DNA of 64,000 nt from Xanthobacteraceae bacterium (GCA_019635635.1 JAHBZB010000002.1:372001-436000); one strand, 5' to 3'. Shown: positions 51,653 to 62,108, numbered from the stretch's first letter. The notes: a model not told the origin generated them from the letters alone. Translations and numbers: made by a program.

Positions 51653-53245
51653 CTAGGCGGCTGCGGCTGCTTTCGGTTCGGCACTGGGCGCCGAGGTATC
51701 GGTCGCCTCGATCAGCGCGATATAGGACGAGGCCGGCAGCGCCGGCGCGAAGACGTAACCTTGCGCCTGATTCACGCCCTTGCGCTGGAGATATTCGACC
51801 TGATCGAAGCTTTCCACGCCTTCGGCGATCACTTCCATCTTCATGGTGCGGGCAAGCTCGAGCAGCGTCTCGATGATGGTCTGCGAATAGCGCTCGGTAT
51901 TGATCGCGTCGATGAACAGCTTGTCGATCTTGATGGCGTCCACGCCAAGCTTCATCAGATAGGAAAGCCCGCCGTGACCGGTTCCGACGTCGTCGATGGC
52001 AACGCGAATGCCGAGCTTTTGCAGCCGCCCGATAATGTCGCGCGCCAGATCGAGATTAGGCAGCGGCTCGCGCTCGGTCACTTCAAGCACGATCTGGTTC
52101 AGCCGGATTTTCGACGAGCCGAAGATCGACTGGATTTCCTGAATGATGGAATCGTTCGCGAAGTGGCCGGCGTACAGGTTGAAAGCGACGTTGAGGTGCG
52201 GACGATCGACGTGTGCGTCGCCTACCTCGAGAACCGTGCGCCGCATCAAGGCCTGCGTCATCGGATAGATCAGGCCGGAGCGTTCAGCGAGCGGAATGAA
52301 GTTCGCGGGCGACACCATGGTCCCGTCCGGCCGCCGCCAGCGCGCAAGCACCTCGGCGCCGACCAGCTTGCCGGTCTTGATATCGATCGTCGGCTGGAAG
52401 AACGGAACGATCTCGCCGTTCTTGATCGCTTCGCGGAACTGCACCAGCGGGTCGTTACGGTTGCGGCGGAAATAGAGCGCACCGATCGCGAAGCTGAGAA
52501 TTGTGATCAACGCCGAACAGAGGCGCCCGAGGGTGAGGACGTCGCGATACTCCTCGCCCAGCGTTGCGCGGGGCCGTTCGACCACGACGGAAATCGGGAA
52601 GCGCTCGGACTTCAACACGACCCCGAGCGTGCGCATGTGATCGACGCTCAGTCCTTCGTCGCCGACCGGACGCGCCGCCACGATCTCGCTGTCGAGCGCG
52701 AGACGAAGGCTACGGCCGTCCTGAAAATCTCCGCCAACCGTATCGGGCACGAGAAAGTCGGCGGGAATCAGCGCGCCCAGCGGCTTGGTATTCCTGCGGT
52801 CCAGCCGCAAGCGCAAGGCGCGGTCGTTGCGGTCGCGGAAGCGAACCAATGCGAGTTCAAAACGCGTGTCGGCAAGCGGAAGTTCGCGGGAGATGGCGCG
52901 CGGCTCGCCACCGTCGCCGAAATTCGTGCAGAGCGTATCCCCGCTGTCGTCGAGTACCGCGATCTCCTTGATGGGAATCGACACCGTAGCCGTGCGGCGC
53001 ATGATTTCCATGGAGCGCTGGTCGCAACCTTCGACCACCGCCGAGAGATCGACCAGCGCGGCCATCGCACCTTCGAGACGGATTTCGGCAAGACCGAGCG
53101 CGCTGTGCGCGACCAGTTCGAGCTTGTTGCGCGCGTTACGCTCGACATAGGCATTGAGCGTGTAGTCGACGAGCAGAATCGGTACGCAGGCGATCGCGAC
53201 ACCGCCCAGCACCACTCCCACCCACCATGCTTTCGACTTGCGCAC
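51653..53245 (-). CDS. CSS-domain EAL phosphodiesterase (cyclic di-GMP)
   Basis: This 530-residue inner-membrane c-di-GMP phosphodiesterase has an N-terminal TM (residues 8-30), a periplasmic CSS-type domain with cysteines in VEGCDQRSMEI and DTLCTNFGDGG, and a second TM near residues 243-262. The EAL domain (about residues 275-515) shows GAEVLARW (EVL for EAL), the Asn of LNVAFNLYAGHF, Glu in LEVTEREP, DDVGTGHGG, KIDKLF and IAEGVES. The catalytic residues appear complete, so it should be active, with disulphide state of the CSS domain as a likely control. No GGDEF domain. Confidence 0.92.
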   Translation of the reverse strand: MRKSKAWWVGVVLGGVAIACVPILLVDYTLNAYVERNARNKLELVAHSALGLAEIRLEGAMAALVDLSAVVEGCDQRSMEIMRRTATVSIPIKEIAVLDDSGDTLCTNFGDGGEPRAISRELPLADTRFELALVRFRDRNDRALRLRLDRRNTKPLGALIPADFLVPDTVGGDFQDGRSLRLALDSEIVAARPVGDEGLSVDHMRTLGVVLKSERFPISVVVERPRATLGEEYRDVLTLGRLCSALITILSFAIGALYFRRNRNDPLVQFREAIKNGEIVPFFQPTIDIKTGKLVGAEVLARWRRPDGTMVSPANFIPLAERSGLIYPMTQALMRRTVLEVGDAHVDRPHLNVAFNLYAGHFANDSIIQEIQSIFGSSKIRLNQIVLEVTEREPLPNLDLARDIIGRLQKLGIRVAIDDVGTGHGGLSYLMKLGVDAIKIDKLFIDAINTERYSQTIIETLLELARTMKMEVIAEGVESFDQVEYLQRKGVNQAQGYVFAPALPASSYIALIEATDTSAPSAEPKAAAAA

Positions 53246-53329
53246 GCAATACGCCCTTGGCCCGCCCGGTTGCCGACATTAAGGGCGGCTCGGATTAAGG
53301 TTGTGTTAACGATCAAAAATCGCGCGGCG

Positions 53330-54082
53330 CTAGGATTTTAGCGGCGCTGCCGCCAATGCCCACTTTTTATATGTGTAGCGCGCCTGATAGCTCGCCACGC
53401 GAAGGCCGGTGCGGCCGTCTAGAAAGCCGAGCTGCAACACGAAGCTCCTGAGCCAGGCCGCGGCACCGCGCAGCAGCGCCAGCGCGCGGCTCGATCTCCT
53501 GCCACGCGCAGTCAGTTCATCGGCGGCAATCGCGGCGTAACGCCCGATCTTGCCGTCAGCATCTTCGGCGCTGACGATCGTGTCGTGCTCGATCGGATTT
53601 TGAAGCGTGCCGAGCGTGCCCTCGATCACGACGCTTTCGTGCACGAGATTGCCGTTGAAGCCGCCGCGCTCGCGGCGATAGAGACGCAGCACATAGTCGG
53701 GCCACCAGCCGCCATGGCGAACGATTTCACCCATGAAGCGGTTGCGCCGCGGCATGCGGTAACCGTCGGCGGCAGCGGGATCGCGCAGCACGGCTTCGAT
53801 CTCGCGGACCAGTCCGTCCTCCATCCATTCGTCGGAGTCGAGCGAAAGAATCCAGTCGCCGCCCGCGGCCGCTTGCGCACGCTGCTTCTGCGGGCCGAAG
53901 CCGCGCCAGTCTTCGGGCACCAGCACCTTCGCACCAAGCGAACGGGCGATCTCCACCGTGCGGTCGGTGCTGCCGCCATCGACCACGACGATCTCATCCG
54001 CGATGCCGGCAACCGAACGCAGGCAACGGCCGATCGCGCCTTCCTCGTTTTTCGTGATTACGATCAAAGAAAGCCGCGGCAT
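53330..54082 (-). CDS. Family 2 glycosyltransferase (WaaE/KdtX-like)
   Basis: This 250-residue GT-A glycosyltransferase is of the LPS-core beta-1,4-glucosyltransferase type: MPRLSLIVITKNEEGAIGRC, VVVDGGSTDRTVEIA, SLDSDEWMEDGLV (DxD) and RLYRRERGGFNGNLVHESVV. It acts at the cytoplasmic face of the inner membrane. ATG 54082 is used rather than one six codons upstream. It is divergent from two family 4 glycosyltransferases and so begins the surface-polysaccharide region. Confidence 0.85.
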   Translation of the reverse strand: MPRLSLIVITKNEEGAIGRCLRSVAGIADEIVVVDGGSTDRTVEIARSLGAKVLVPEDWRGFGPQKQRAQAAAGGDWILSLDSDEWMEDGLVREIEAVLRDPAAADGYRMPRRNRFMGEIVRHGGWWPDYVLRLYRRERGGFNGNLVHESVVIEGTLGTLQNPIEHDTIVSAEDADGKIGRYAAIAADELTARGRRSSRALALLRGAAAWLRSFVLQLGFLDGRTGLRVASYQARYTYKKWALAAAPLKS

Positions 54083-54208
54083 ATCCGGTTCATTGCGCAA
54101 AGATTGCGTTTCGGGCTAACAGGAAAGCAGCCCGTCTATGATCGGCAAGGGCTCGCCTGCCCGACCCCATTCGATATGCCGCAGCCCGCTTTGCCCGTCC
54201 AGCCTGTC

Positions 54209-55342
54209 ATGCGCTTTCCGAAAATCGCCTTTGTACGACAGAAATTCTCCCGCTTCGGCGGCGGCGAACTCATTCTGGATCGCACCATCGGCGCGCTCGC
54301 GAAGCGTGGCGCGGCGATCACGATCATTGCCCGCGAATGGGAGCCGCATGCCGGAATCGAATTTCGCCGTTGCGACCCTGCGCGTTCGCCGCGAACGACG
54401 CGCGATTCCCGCTTTGCGAGGGCGGCCTGCGAGATCATTGCAACATTGCCCGGCGCGCTGGTGCAGTCGCATGAGCGGCTTTCCTGCTGCGACATTTATC
54501 GCGCGGGCGACGGCGTGCATGCGGCCTATCTCGCACATCGCGCGCGCGGCCTCAGCGCGGTCCGGCGCTTCTTCCAGAACGTGAGCGGCTATCACCGCGA
54601 CGTGCTGCGGCTGGAGCGGGAAATGTTCACAAGCCCGCGCCTGAAAGCGGTGATCGTGAACGCACAGATGGTCGCGGACGAAATCGTCGCGCATTTCGCC
54701 TATCCGCGCGAGCGGATTCACCTGATCCAGAACGGCATCGATCTTTCACGCTTTGACGAAGCGACGCTCGATCGGCTGCGCGCCGAAACCAGAAACAAAC
54801 TTGGCCTTTCCGGCAGGAAGGTTCTCGTCATCGTCGGCTCCGGCTATGAACGCAAGGGCGTCGCGCAAGCGATCGAAGCGCTCGCGAGGAGCAAGAGCGG
54901 CGCGGCATTGCTGGTCATCGGCCACGAGAAGCGTATCTCGCGCTACCGCTCGCTTGCGAAGCGTTTCGGCGTTGCGGGCGGCGTCCATTTCCTCGGGAAG
55001 CAGGAGAACGTGCTGCCTTATCTTGCGGCTAGCGACGCGATGATCCTGCCTTCAATCTACGATCCATTCCCCTCGGCAGCGCTGGAGGGCTTCGCCGCAG
55101 GACTCCCGGTAATTACGTCCGACGCCTGCGGCGCGCGCGACATCGCGCGCGAGATCGACCCCGGCCTCGTGCGTGACGCGAACGATATCGATGGTCTCAG
55201 CGAGGCCATCAAGACCGCGCTTGCACTTTCCGGGGAGCCGGAAACGAAACAGCGCACGCGAGCCATTGCCGCGCGTTTTGACATGGAAAGCATGGCGGAG
55301 CGCATGCTCGCGTTGTATGAGCGGGTCGCTGGGGAAAAGTGA
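54209..55342 (+). CDS. Family 4 glycosyltransferase (RfaG-like)
   Basis: This GT-B glycosyltransferase of about 377 residues is similar in layout to lipopolysaccharide core transferases such as RfaG. The N-terminal domain starts PKIAFVRQKFSRFGGGELIL. The C-terminal domain has VIVGSGYERKG, LLVIGHEKRISRY and the nucleotide-sugar motif SIYDPFPSAALEGFAAGLPV. The frame is open upstream; ATG 54209 starts right at the first strand, and 54176 adds 11 residues. No clear Shine-Dalgarno is visible. It is followed after eight bases by a second family 4 gene. Confidence 0.85.
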   Translation: MRFPKIAFVRQKFSRFGGGELILDRTIGALAKRGAAITIIAREWEPHAGIEFRRCDPARSPRTTRDSRFARAACEIIATLPGALVQSHERLSCCDIYRAGDGVHAAYLAHRARGLSAVRRFFQNVSGYHRDVLRLEREMFTSPRLKAVIVNAQMVADEIVAHFAYPRERIHLIQNGIDLSRFDEATLDRLRAETRNKLGLSGRKVLVIVGSGYERKGVAQAIEALARSKSGAALLVIGHEKRISRYRSLAKRFGVAGGVHFLGKQENVLPYLAASDAMILPSIYDPFPSAALEGFAAGLPVITSDACGARDIAREIDPGLVRDANDIDGLSEAIKTALALSGEPETKQRTRAIAARFDMESMAERMLALYERVAGEK

Positions 55343-55350
55343 CGTAGCGA

Positions 55351-56439
55351 ATGCGAATTCTTCATACCGAAAGCTCGGTCGGCTGGGGCGGCCAGGAAAT
55401 CCGCGTGCTCGACGAGAGCGCGGGACTGATCGCACGCGGTCACACGGTCGCGATCGCCGCACCCGCGGAAGCACAGATTTCGCTGGCGGCGCCGAAGCGC
55501 GGCATCCCTTATTATCCCGCACCGATCTTCAACCGGAACTTCCGCGCACTGCGCGGCCTGCGCGCGGTGATTTCGGAATTTCGCCCCGATGTCGTCGTCA
55601 CGCACAGTTCGACCGACAGTTGGATCACGGCACTTGCAACCGGATTCGGACGCGCAATTCCTGTCGTGCGCGTGCGCCATCTGGGCGCGCCGGTACGTTC
55701 GTCCGCGACCACCCGCTTCATCTATAAGACCGTACCCAGGCTCGTCGTCGGTACCGGCAACGCCGTCTGCGAGATGTTGATCAGGAACGCCGCGCTCGAC
55801 CCTTCGCGCGTATTCTCGATCCCCACCGGCACCGACACCGAAAAATTCGCACCGTGCGATCGCGTACAGGCAAGAAGCGGCGGCCCGTTCTCGGCGGCAG
55901 ATAAAGTCGTCGGCATCGTCGCGACGCTCCGGCGTGGCAAGGGCGTGCCGGTGCTGCTCGCCGCCGCGACAAAACCTGGACTTCGCGATGTGAAACTGCT
56001 GATCGTTGGCGATGGCTTTCAACTCGAGCCACTAAAGAAAGAAGCCGCCGAACTCGGTATCGCGGATCGCGTGCATTTCACCGGCAGGCAGGAAGACGTG
56101 ACCGGCTTTCTCAACATGATGGATGTGTTCGTGCTGCCGGCGCTGGTCGACGAAGGCGTACCGCAGGCGATGTCACAAGCGATGGCGAGCGGCCTGCCCG
56201 TCGTCACCACGCCTTCGGGCGCGATCACCGAACTGGTCCGGGACGGCGAGACCGGCCTCTTCACGCCGCGTGGCGACGCCGAAGCGCTCGCTGCCGCGAT
56301 CAAGCGCGTGCTTGAAGATAAAGAATTGGCGAAGCGCATGGGCGCCGCCGCCCGCGCGCATATCGAAGCGGGCTATACGCGGAAAAAAATGCTCGACGAC
56401 ATGGAAATGGTGCTCGCGCGCGCGGTGGAGCGGCGCTGA
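55351..56439 (+). CDS. Family 4 glycosyltransferase
   Basis: This is a 362-residue GT-B enzyme. N-terminal domain: MRILHTESSVGWGGQEIRVL. C-terminal domain: VVGIVATLRRGKGVPVLLAA, LLIVGDGFQLEPL and the conserved PALVDEGVPQAMSQAMASGL with the catalytic-site glutamate. Family 4 members transfer sugars with retention. The role here, surface polysaccharide or LPS, is inferred from context. It is eight bases behind the previous glycosyltransferase and convergent with the UDP-sugar dehydrogenase gene, four bases between stops. Confidence 0.87.
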   Translation: MRILHTESSVGWGGQEIRVLDESAGLIARGHTVAIAAPAEAQISLAAPKRGIPYYPAPIFNRNFRALRGLRAVISEFRPDVVVTHSSTDSWITALATGFGRAIPVVRVRHLGAPVRSSATTRFIYKTVPRLVVGTGNAVCEMLIRNAALDPSRVFSIPTGTDTEKFAPCDRVQARSGGPFSAADKVVGIVATLRRGKGVPVLLAAATKPGLRDVKLLIVGDGFQLEPLKKEAAELGIADRVHFTGRQEDVTGFLNMMDVFVLPALVDEGVPQAMSQAMASGLPVVTTPSGAITELVRDGETGLFTPRGDAEALAAAIKRVLEDKELAKRMGAAARAHIEAGYTRKKMLDDMEMVLARAVERR

Positions 56440-56443
56440 CGCG

Positions 56444-57724
56444 TCACGGACGCCAGAGCGTGATGCCGGCCGGCTTTTTCGCGCGGTCGAGTACGGCCTT
56501 CAGGTCGAGCACGATGCCGCTGTCGCCGCCGAGCGCCTGTCTAACCGTTGTCCAGCCATCCTTGCGAAATTCGCTGTGCGCGACGGCGAAGATCACGGCG
56601 TCCGCCGGCTTGAGATCGTTCATCGCAACCAGCTCGACACCGTGCTCGTGAAGCGAAAGCTCTCTGTCGGCAACCGGATCGCACACCGCTACCGCCGCAC
56701 CGCTCGCCTGCAGCGTACGGACGAGATCGGCAACCTTCGAGTTGCGCACGTCCGGCACATTCTCCTTGAACGTCATGCCGAGGACGTTGACGCGTTTCTG
56801 CGGCGACTTCGTATTCAGCAACAGCCGCAGGCATTCCTGCGCCACGATCTGCGAGAACCCGTCGTTGATGCGGCGGCCCGCGAGAATGATCTCCGGATGA
56901 TAGCGCGCGATCTCGGCGCGGTGTGTCAGATAATAAGGATCAACGCCGATGCAGTGGCCGCCGACAAGGCCCGGCGTAAAGGGGAGAAAATTCCATTTCG
57001 TATTCGCGGCAGCGAGCACGTCGTGCGTATCGATATCGAGCTTGCGGAACAGCGACGACAGCTCGTTCATGAACGCGACGTTCAGATCGCGCTGGGTATT
57101 CTCGATCACCTTCGCGGCTTCCGCCACCTTGATCGAGGGAGCTCGATGAATACCCGCGGTCACTACCGAGCCATACACTTTTGCGACAATGTCGAGGCTC
57201 TCCGCGTCCTGCGCGGAAACTACCTTGACGATGGTCTCGAAGCGGTGCTTCGCATCGCCCGGATTGATGCGCTCCGGCGAATAGCCGAGCTTGAAATCCA
57301 CCCCGCCCTTCAAACCCGACTTCCGCTCGAGGATCGGCAGGCAGACTTCCTCGGTCGCGCCGGGATAGACTGTCGATTCATAGACCACGATGTCGCCTCG
57401 CTTCAGGGCACCGCCCGCCGTTTCGCTCGCCGAGATGACGGCGCGCAGATCAGGCCGGTTCGCAATATCGATCGGCGTCGGCACGGTGACGATGAAGAAG
57501 TCCGCGGCTTTCAGGTCGGCGACGTCATTCGTGATCGTGAGCTTCGGATTTTTCAGCTCCGTCGTGTCGATTTCCTTGGTTCGGTCCTTGCCCGCGCGCA
57601 GTTCATTGACGCGTTCTCCATCGATGTCGAAGCCGATGACGTCCGAGCCCGCGCGCGAGAACGAAACCGCGACCGGCAGGCCAACATACCCGAGACCGAT
57701 AACTGCGATTTTGCGGCCGTGCAT
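56444..57724 (-). CDS. UDP-sugar 6-dehydrogenase (TviB/WecC type)
   Basis: This 426-residue NAD-dependent enzyme oxidises C6 of a UDP-sugar to the carboxylate, most like TviB/WbpO (UDP-GlcNAc or UDP-GalNAc) and WecC. Seen are the Rossmann motif IAVIGLGYVGLPVAVSFSRA, YESTVYPGATEEV, YSPERINPGD, the catalytic cysteine in GLVGGHCIGVDPYYL and the C-terminal domain LGMTFKENVPDVRNSK. Uronic or aminouronic acids of this kind go into capsules, O-antigens or exopolysaccharides. It starts four bases past the methyltransferase gene, so it is translationally linked to it. Confidence 0.9.
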   Translation of the reverse strand: MHGRKIAVIGLGYVGLPVAVSFSRAGSDVIGFDIDGERVNELRAGKDRTKEIDTTELKNPKLTITNDVADLKAADFFIVTVPTPIDIANRPDLRAVISASETAGGALKRGDIVVYESTVYPGATEEVCLPILERKSGLKGGVDFKLGYSPERINPGDAKHRFETIVKVVSAQDAESLDIVAKVYGSVVTAGIHRAPSIKVAEAAKVIENTQRDLNVAFMNELSSLFRKLDIDTHDVLAAANTKWNFLPFTPGLVGGHCIGVDPYYLTHRAEIARYHPEIILAGRRINDGFSQIVAQECLRLLLNTKSPQKRVNVLGMTFKENVPDVRNSKVADLVRTLQASGAAVAVCDPVADRELSLHEHGVELVAMNDLKPADAVIFAVAHSEFRKDGWTTVRQALGGDSGIVLDLKAVLDRAKKPAGITLWRP

Positions 57725-57728
57725 CCGT

Positions 57729-58520
57729 TCAACCTTTCGTCGCGACTATCACGAGACTGCGCGAGGTCAGCGCTTCCCATGAGTTGGCCTTGCGCGCGAC
57801 TTCGTGGGTTTCCTCGTAGAGCGGCGGCTCGCGGCGCGCCAAACGCGCGACGTGCCGCGAAGTCGCAATGCGCGTGAACGGCCAGATCATCGCCGCGATG
57901 ATCGAGGCACTGCGCTTCGCGCGGTCGCGGTACAGTTCGATATTCCGGAAGCCCGCGTGACGCAGCGCGTAATTCCAGTATTGATATGGGAGCGCCGCGA
58001 TGTGGCCCGAAATGCGCCCGCCGTTCTCAGGCTTGATGCTCGGGCTCGGAAACATGTGGAAGTGGCCGCTGAACAAGAATTTCACGCGCGAAAGCGCGTG
58101 ACCGGGGTTTGGCACGGAGAAGATCAAAAGCCCCTGCGGTTTCAGAATGCGATGCACGTCCGCGATAACGTCATAAGGGGCGCGGGTATGCTCGAACACT
58201 TCGATCGCAACCACCGCGTCGAACGATGCGTCGGGATACGGCAAACCCTCATTGGCATCGCACTCGGTGAACGCGACGCCGTCCGCCTTGAACGCGCCGC
58301 CGGCGATGTCGCAGGCCTTGAGGCCGCTTCCCGGCTGCAAACCAAGCCTCTCGCGCGCGGAAGAAAGCAGCCGCGTGAAATAACCGGTGCCTGCACCGAG
58401 ATCGAGAATTTCACCCGAAAACTTTCCGGCTTCGCGCAGTTTTGCGAGCACGAAGTCGTTCGTGGTGCCGAGCGAAGCGGCGCCCTGCCCCTGCAATCCG
58501 CTCGCGGAACGCTCGATCAT
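57729..58520 (-). CDS. Class I SAM-dependent methyltransferase
   Basis: This 263-residue methyltransferase has the SAM-binding signature [17 protein letters not shown], the acidic loop [13 protein letters not shown] and [18 protein letters not shown], with a [19 protein letters not shown] segment as in UbiG-like enzymes. The acceptor is unknown; the sugar-gene context suggests a polysaccharide or lipid-linked sugar. ATG 58518-58520 overlaps the aspS stop codon in an ATGA. The frame could start further upstream inside aspS, but this start is the natural coupled one. Confidence 0.85.
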   Translation of the reverse strand: MIERSASGLQGQGAASLGTTNDFVLAKLREAGKFSGEILDLGAGTGYFTRLLSSARERLGLQPGSGLKACDIAGGAFKADGVAFTECDANEGLPYPDASFDAVVAIEVFEHTRAPYDVIADVHRILKPQGLLIFSVPNPGHALSRVKFLFSGHFHMFPSPSIKPENGGRISGHIAALPYQYWNYALRHAGFRNIELYRDRAKRSASIIAAMIWPFTRIATSRHVARLARREPPLYEETHEVARKANSWEALTSRSLVIVATKG

Positions 58521-60316
58521 TTGCTGTCCGGCAGCGAAAGGCGGATGTGCAGTTCGCGAAGCTGCTTCGTGGTCACTTCCGAGGGCGCACCCATCAGCAG
58601 GTCTTCGGCGCGCTGGTTCATCGGGAACGGCACGACTTCGCGCAGGTTTTCCTCGCCGCACAGAAGCATGACGATGCGGTCCACGCCCGGCGCAATGCCG
58701 CCGTGCGGCGGCGCGCCGTAGGAAAGTGCTCGCAGCATCCCGCCGAATTTCGCTTCCAACACATCTTCGCCGTAACCGGCAATCGCGAAGGCCTTCTTCA
58801 TGACTTCCGGACGATGGTTACGGATCGCACCCGACGACAATTCGATGCCGTTGCAGACGATGTCGTATTGAATCGCCTTCATGCCGAGAATCTTGTCGTT
58901 GTCGTCGTTCTTCAGCGCGAGGAATTCGTCCGGATCCATGTTCGGCATGGAGAACGGGTTGTGCGAGAAGTCGATCTTCTTCTCTTCCTCGCTCCACTCG
59001 AACATCGGGAAATCGACGATCCAGCAGAAGTCGAAGCGATCCTTCGCGACGAGGTTCAATTCCTCGCCGACTTTCGTGCGCGCGGGTCCTGCGAACTTCA
59101 CGAAGTCTTTTGGTTTTCCAGCGATGAAGAACGCGGCGTCGCCAATCGCGAGATCCAGTTGATCGCGGATCGCGTTGGTGCGCTCCGTGCCGATGTTCTT
59201 TGCGATCGGGCCGGCGCCGCCCTCTTCGCCTTCGCGCCAGAAAATGTAGCCGAGGCCCTTCTGGCCTTCGCCCTGCGCCCAGGAGTTCATGCGGTCGCAG
59301 AAGGCGCGATTTCCTCCGGTCTTGGCCGGGATTGCCCAGACTTCGACCTGCGGGTCCTGCTCGATCATGCCCGCGAAAATCTTGAAGCCCGAGCCTTTGA
59401 AATGTTCGGTGACATTCTGCATCTCTATCGGGTTGCGAAGGTCCGGCTTATCCGAGCCGTACTTGCGCATCGCTTCCGCATAAGGAATGAGCGGAAACTT
59501 CGGCGTCACGGGTTTCCCCTCGCCGAATTCCTCGAACACGCCACGCATCACCGGCTCGACCGCGTCGAACACGTCCTGCTGGGTCACGAAGCTCATCTCG
59601 ATATCGAGCTGATAGAATTCGCCGGGCGAGCGGTCCGCGCGCGCATCCTCGTCGCGGAAGCACGGCGCGATCTGGAAATAGCGGTCGAAGCCCGAGATCA
59701 TCAGCAATTGTTTGAACTGCTGCGGCGCCTGCGGCAGCGCGTAGAACTTGCCGGGATGCAGCCGCGACGGCACGAGGAAGTCGCGCGCGCCTTCCGGCGA
59801 CGACGCCGTCAGGATCGGCGTCTGGAATTCGAAGAAGCCCTGCTCCTTCATGCGGCGGCGCAAGCTGTCGATGATTTGCCCGCGCTTCATGATGTTCTGG
59901 TGGATGCGGTCGCGGCGCAAATCGAGGAAGCGATACTTCAGGCGCAGTTCTTCCGGGTATTCTGCATCACCAAATACCGGTACCGGCAATTCGCCCGCAG
60001 CGCCCAAGACTTCGATCTCGGTCGCGAACAACTCGACTTCCCCCGTGGGAAGTTCCTTGTTGTCGGTGCCGTCGGGGCGCTTCCTGAGCTTGCCGTCGAC
60101 GCGGATCACCCATTCCGAGCGCAGCTTTTCCGCGGTCTTGAAGGCAGGGCTATCCGGGTCCGCCACGACCTGCGTCACGCCATAGTGGTCGCGCAGGTCG
60201 ATGAACAGCAGGCCGCCGTGATCGCGGATGCGGTGGCACCAGCCTGAGAGCCGGACGGTTTCGCCGATATCGGACGCGCGGAGCGCGCCGCAGGTATGGG
60301 TACGGTAGCGATGCAT
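58517..60316 (-). CDS. aspS: Aspartyl-tRNA synthetase (probably non-discriminating)
   Basis: This 599-residue class IIb synthetase has the OB-fold anticodon domain ([20 protein letters not shown]), motif 2 near [20 protein letters not shown], the bacterial GAD insertion (about residues 285-425: [23 protein letters not shown]) and motif 3 [16 protein letters not shown]. The RDHGG signature carries the histidine associated with enzymes that also charge tRNA-Asn, which fits hosts that make Asn-tRNA via GatCAB. The frame remains open far upstream, but ATG 60316 ([10 protein letters not shown]) matches the family. Confidence 0.96.
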   Translation of the reverse strand: MHRYRTHTCGALRASDIGETVRLSGWCHRIRDHGGLLFIDLRDHYGVTQVVADPDSPAFKTAEKLRSEWVIRVDGKLRKRPDGTDNKELPTGEVELFATEIEVLGAAGELPVPVFGDAEYPEELRLKYRFLDLRRDRIHQNIMKRGQIIDSLRRRMKEQGFFEFQTPILTASSPEGARDFLVPSRLHPGKFYALPQAPQQFKQLLMISGFDRYFQIAPCFRDEDARADRSPGEFYQLDIEMSFVTQQDVFDAVEPVMRGVFEEFGEGKPVTPKFPLIPYAEAMRKYGSDKPDLRNPIEMQNVTEHFKGSGFKIFAGMIEQDPQVEVWAIPAKTGGNRAFCDRMNSWAQGEGQKGLGYIFWREGEEGGAGPIAKNIGTERTNAIRDQLDLAIGDAAFFIAGKPKDFVKFAGPARTKVGEELNLVAKDRFDFCWIVDFPMFEWSEEEKKIDFSHNPFSMPNMDPDEFLALKNDDNDKILGMKAIQYDIVCNGIELSSGAIRNHRPEVMKKAFAIAGYGEDVLEAKFGGMLRALSYGAPPHGGIAPGVDRIVMLLCGEENLREVVPFPMNQRAEDLLMGAPSEVTTKQLRELHIRLSLPDSK

Positions 60317-60396
60317 TTGGGAGCCGGATTCGCCTTTGAAATCGGGCGGAAAAGCGCATGGGGGGCTATGGATGTCAAGGAAAGGCCGGCCCGTCG

Positions 60397-60867
60397 TCAG
60401 AGCGGCAGCTTTGTCCCCTGTTTCAGCGTCTCCAGGACTACATTCGAGCGCACCCGCTCGACGGACTCGTGCGGCAAGAGCACCTGATTCACGAGCCGGC
60501 CGAGGGCAGCCAGATCCTCGACCACGACTTTCATGAGGTAATCGGCGTCGCCCGTGAGCGCATGGGCCTCGAGTATTTCGGGCGTGCGGGCGACGAGGTC
60601 GCGGAAGCGCTTCGCGTTCTGGCCCGAATGGGTCGCGAGCGAGACCTGCACATAGACCGTGACCGTCAGGCCCACGCGAGCGGGGTCGATCTCGGCGCGA
60701 TAGCCCTTGATCACGCCCGCCTCCTCCAACCGCTGCCTGCGGCGCGAGCTTTGCGAGGCGGAGAGCCGTACGCGCTCGGCAAGCTCGGCGTTCGTGAGTG
60801 CACCGTTTTCCTGCAAGGCAGCGAGGATCGCGAGGTCCTGCGCGTCCAAAGTGATTTTTTCTTGCAT
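60397..60867 (-). CDS. Lrp/AsnC-family transcriptional regulator
   Basis: This is a 156-residue regulator with an N-terminal winged helix-turn-helix ([20 protein letters not shown] ... [20 protein letters not shown]) and a C-terminal RAM domain for ligand-binding and oligomerisation ([37 protein letters not shown]). It is divergent from hppD and so is a candidate local regulator of tyrosine degradation. Confidence 0.93.
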   Translation of the reverse strand: MQEKITLDAQDLAILAALQENGALTNAELAERVRLSASQSSRRRQRLEEAGVIKGYRAEIDPARVGLTVTVYVQVSLATHSGQNAKRFRDLVARTPEILEAHALTGDADYLMKVVVEDLAALGRLVNQVLLPHESVERVRSNVVLETLKQGTKLPL

Positions 60868-60896
60868 TGATCCGGCTCAATTCGCGTGTTTTATGC

Positions 60897-60909
60897 ACAA
60901 CATGCTTGT
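60897..60909. promoter_or_regulatory. Small dyad in the lrp/hppD divergent region
   Basis: ACAA-CATGC-TTGT lies in the AT-rich 124-base space between the regulator and hppD. Its position suits an operator for the Lrp-type protein, but a dyad this short can occur by chance. Confidence 0.3.
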
Positions 60910-60991
60910 AGAACGCCTCAAATGACCGCCTTTTGCAAGAACTTCCTGCAATTCTGTGCGTTGAAACAGGGAATCGCAGGAGGAAACGATC

Positions 60992-62107
60992 ATGGGTCCC
61001 TTCCCGCACGACGCCGAACCGGCGCAGATCTCGAAGCACAATCCGATGGGCACCGACGGCTTCGAGTTCGTTGAATATGCCCACCCGCAGCCCGAGAAGC
61101 TGCATGCGCTGTTCAAACTGATGGGCTTCACCCCGACCGCGAAGCACAAGACGAAGAAGATCACGGTCTATCAGCAGGGCACGGTCAGCTACCTCGTGAA
61201 CGAGGAGCCGGGCTCGCATGGCTTCAACTTCGTCGCCAAGCACGGCCCCTGCGCGCCTTCAATGGCTTTCCGCGTCGTGGACGCGAACCATGCCTTCAAG
61301 CGCGCGCTCGAGATGGGCGCAGAAGCCGCCGACCCGAAGGACGGCGCGAAGTCGCTCGACGTTCCCGCGATCAAGGGCATCGGCGGTTCCCTGCTCTACT
61401 TCATCGAGCGCTACGGCGAGAAGGGCACCGCCTATGACGAGGAATTCGAATGGCTCGAGAGCCGCGATCCGAAGCCGGAAGGCGTCGGGCTCTATTATCT
61501 CGACCACCTCACCCATAACGTCATGCGCGGGCGCATGGATGTCTGGGCGGGCTTTTACGAGCGGCTGTTCAACTTCAAACAGATCCGCTTCTTCGACATC
61601 GAGGGCAAGCTCACCGGCCTGTTCTCCAAAGCGCTGACCAGTCCCGACGGAAAAATCCGCATCCCGATCAACGAAAGCGCGGACGAGAAATCGCAGATCG
61701 AGGAATATCTCCACGCCTACAACGGCGAAGGTATTCAGCACATCGCCTGCGGCTCGAAGGACATCTACAAGACCATCGAGAAGCTGCGCGCGGACGGACT
61801 GAAGTTCATGCCCTCGCCGCCCGCAACCTATTACGCGAAAGTCGATGGCCGCGTGCCGGGACACGGCGAAGACTTAAAGCGGCTGGAGAAGAACGGGATT
61901 CTGATCGACGGCGAAGGTGTCGTGGACGGGCGCGAGACGAAAGTGCTTCTGCAAATCTTCTCGTCGAACGCGATCGGCCCGATCTTCTTCGAATTCATCG
62001 AGCGCAAGGGCGACGACGGCTTCGGCGAAGGCAACTTCCGCGCCCTCTTCGAGAGCATCGAAGAGGACCAGATCCGGCGCGGCGTGCTGAAAGAGGATGC
62101 GGCCTGA
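60992..62107 (+). CDS. hppD: 4-hydroxyphenylpyruvate dioxygenase
   Basis: This 371-residue non-haem iron dioxygenase converts 4-hydroxyphenylpyruvate to homogentisate in tyrosine degradation. It has two vicinal-oxygen-chelate domains. The iron ligands are expected in [15 protein letters not shown] (His), [13 protein letters not shown] (His) and [20 protein letters not shown] (Glu), and the C-terminal helix is normal. ATG 60992 follows a perfect AGGAGG. No homogentisate dioxygenase gene is in the window. The divergent Lrp-type gene is the likely regulator. Confidence 0.95.
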   Translation: MGPFPHDAEPAQISKHNPMGTDGFEFVEYAHPQPEKLHALFKLMGFTPTAKHKTKKITVYQQGTVSYLVNEEPGSHGFNFVAKHGPCAPSMAFRVVDANHAFKRALEMGAEAADPKDGAKSLDVPAIKGIGGSLLYFIERYGEKGTAYDEEFEWLESRDPKPEGVGLYYLDHLTHNVMRGRMDVWAGFYERLFNFKQIRFFDIEGKLTGLFSKALTSPDGKIRIPINESADEKSQIEEYLHAYNGEGIQHIACGSKDIYKTIEKLRADGLKFMPSPPATYYAKVDGRVPGHGEDLKRLEKNGILIDGEGVVDGRETKVLLQIFSSNAIGPIFFEFIERKGDDGFGEGNFRALFESIEEDQIRRGVLKEDAA

Positions 62108-62108
62108 T

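Noticed and set aside
53585..54208. N-terminal extension of the first family 4 glycosyltransferase
   Set aside because: It would run antisense through the family 2 glycosyltransferase gene and lacks GT features; the first fold strand begins after 54209.
58517..61243. aspS reading as a 908-residue protein
   Set aside because: The frame is open far upstream, but the extension is low-complexity, crosses the Lrp-type gene and has no homologous look. The true start is at 60316.
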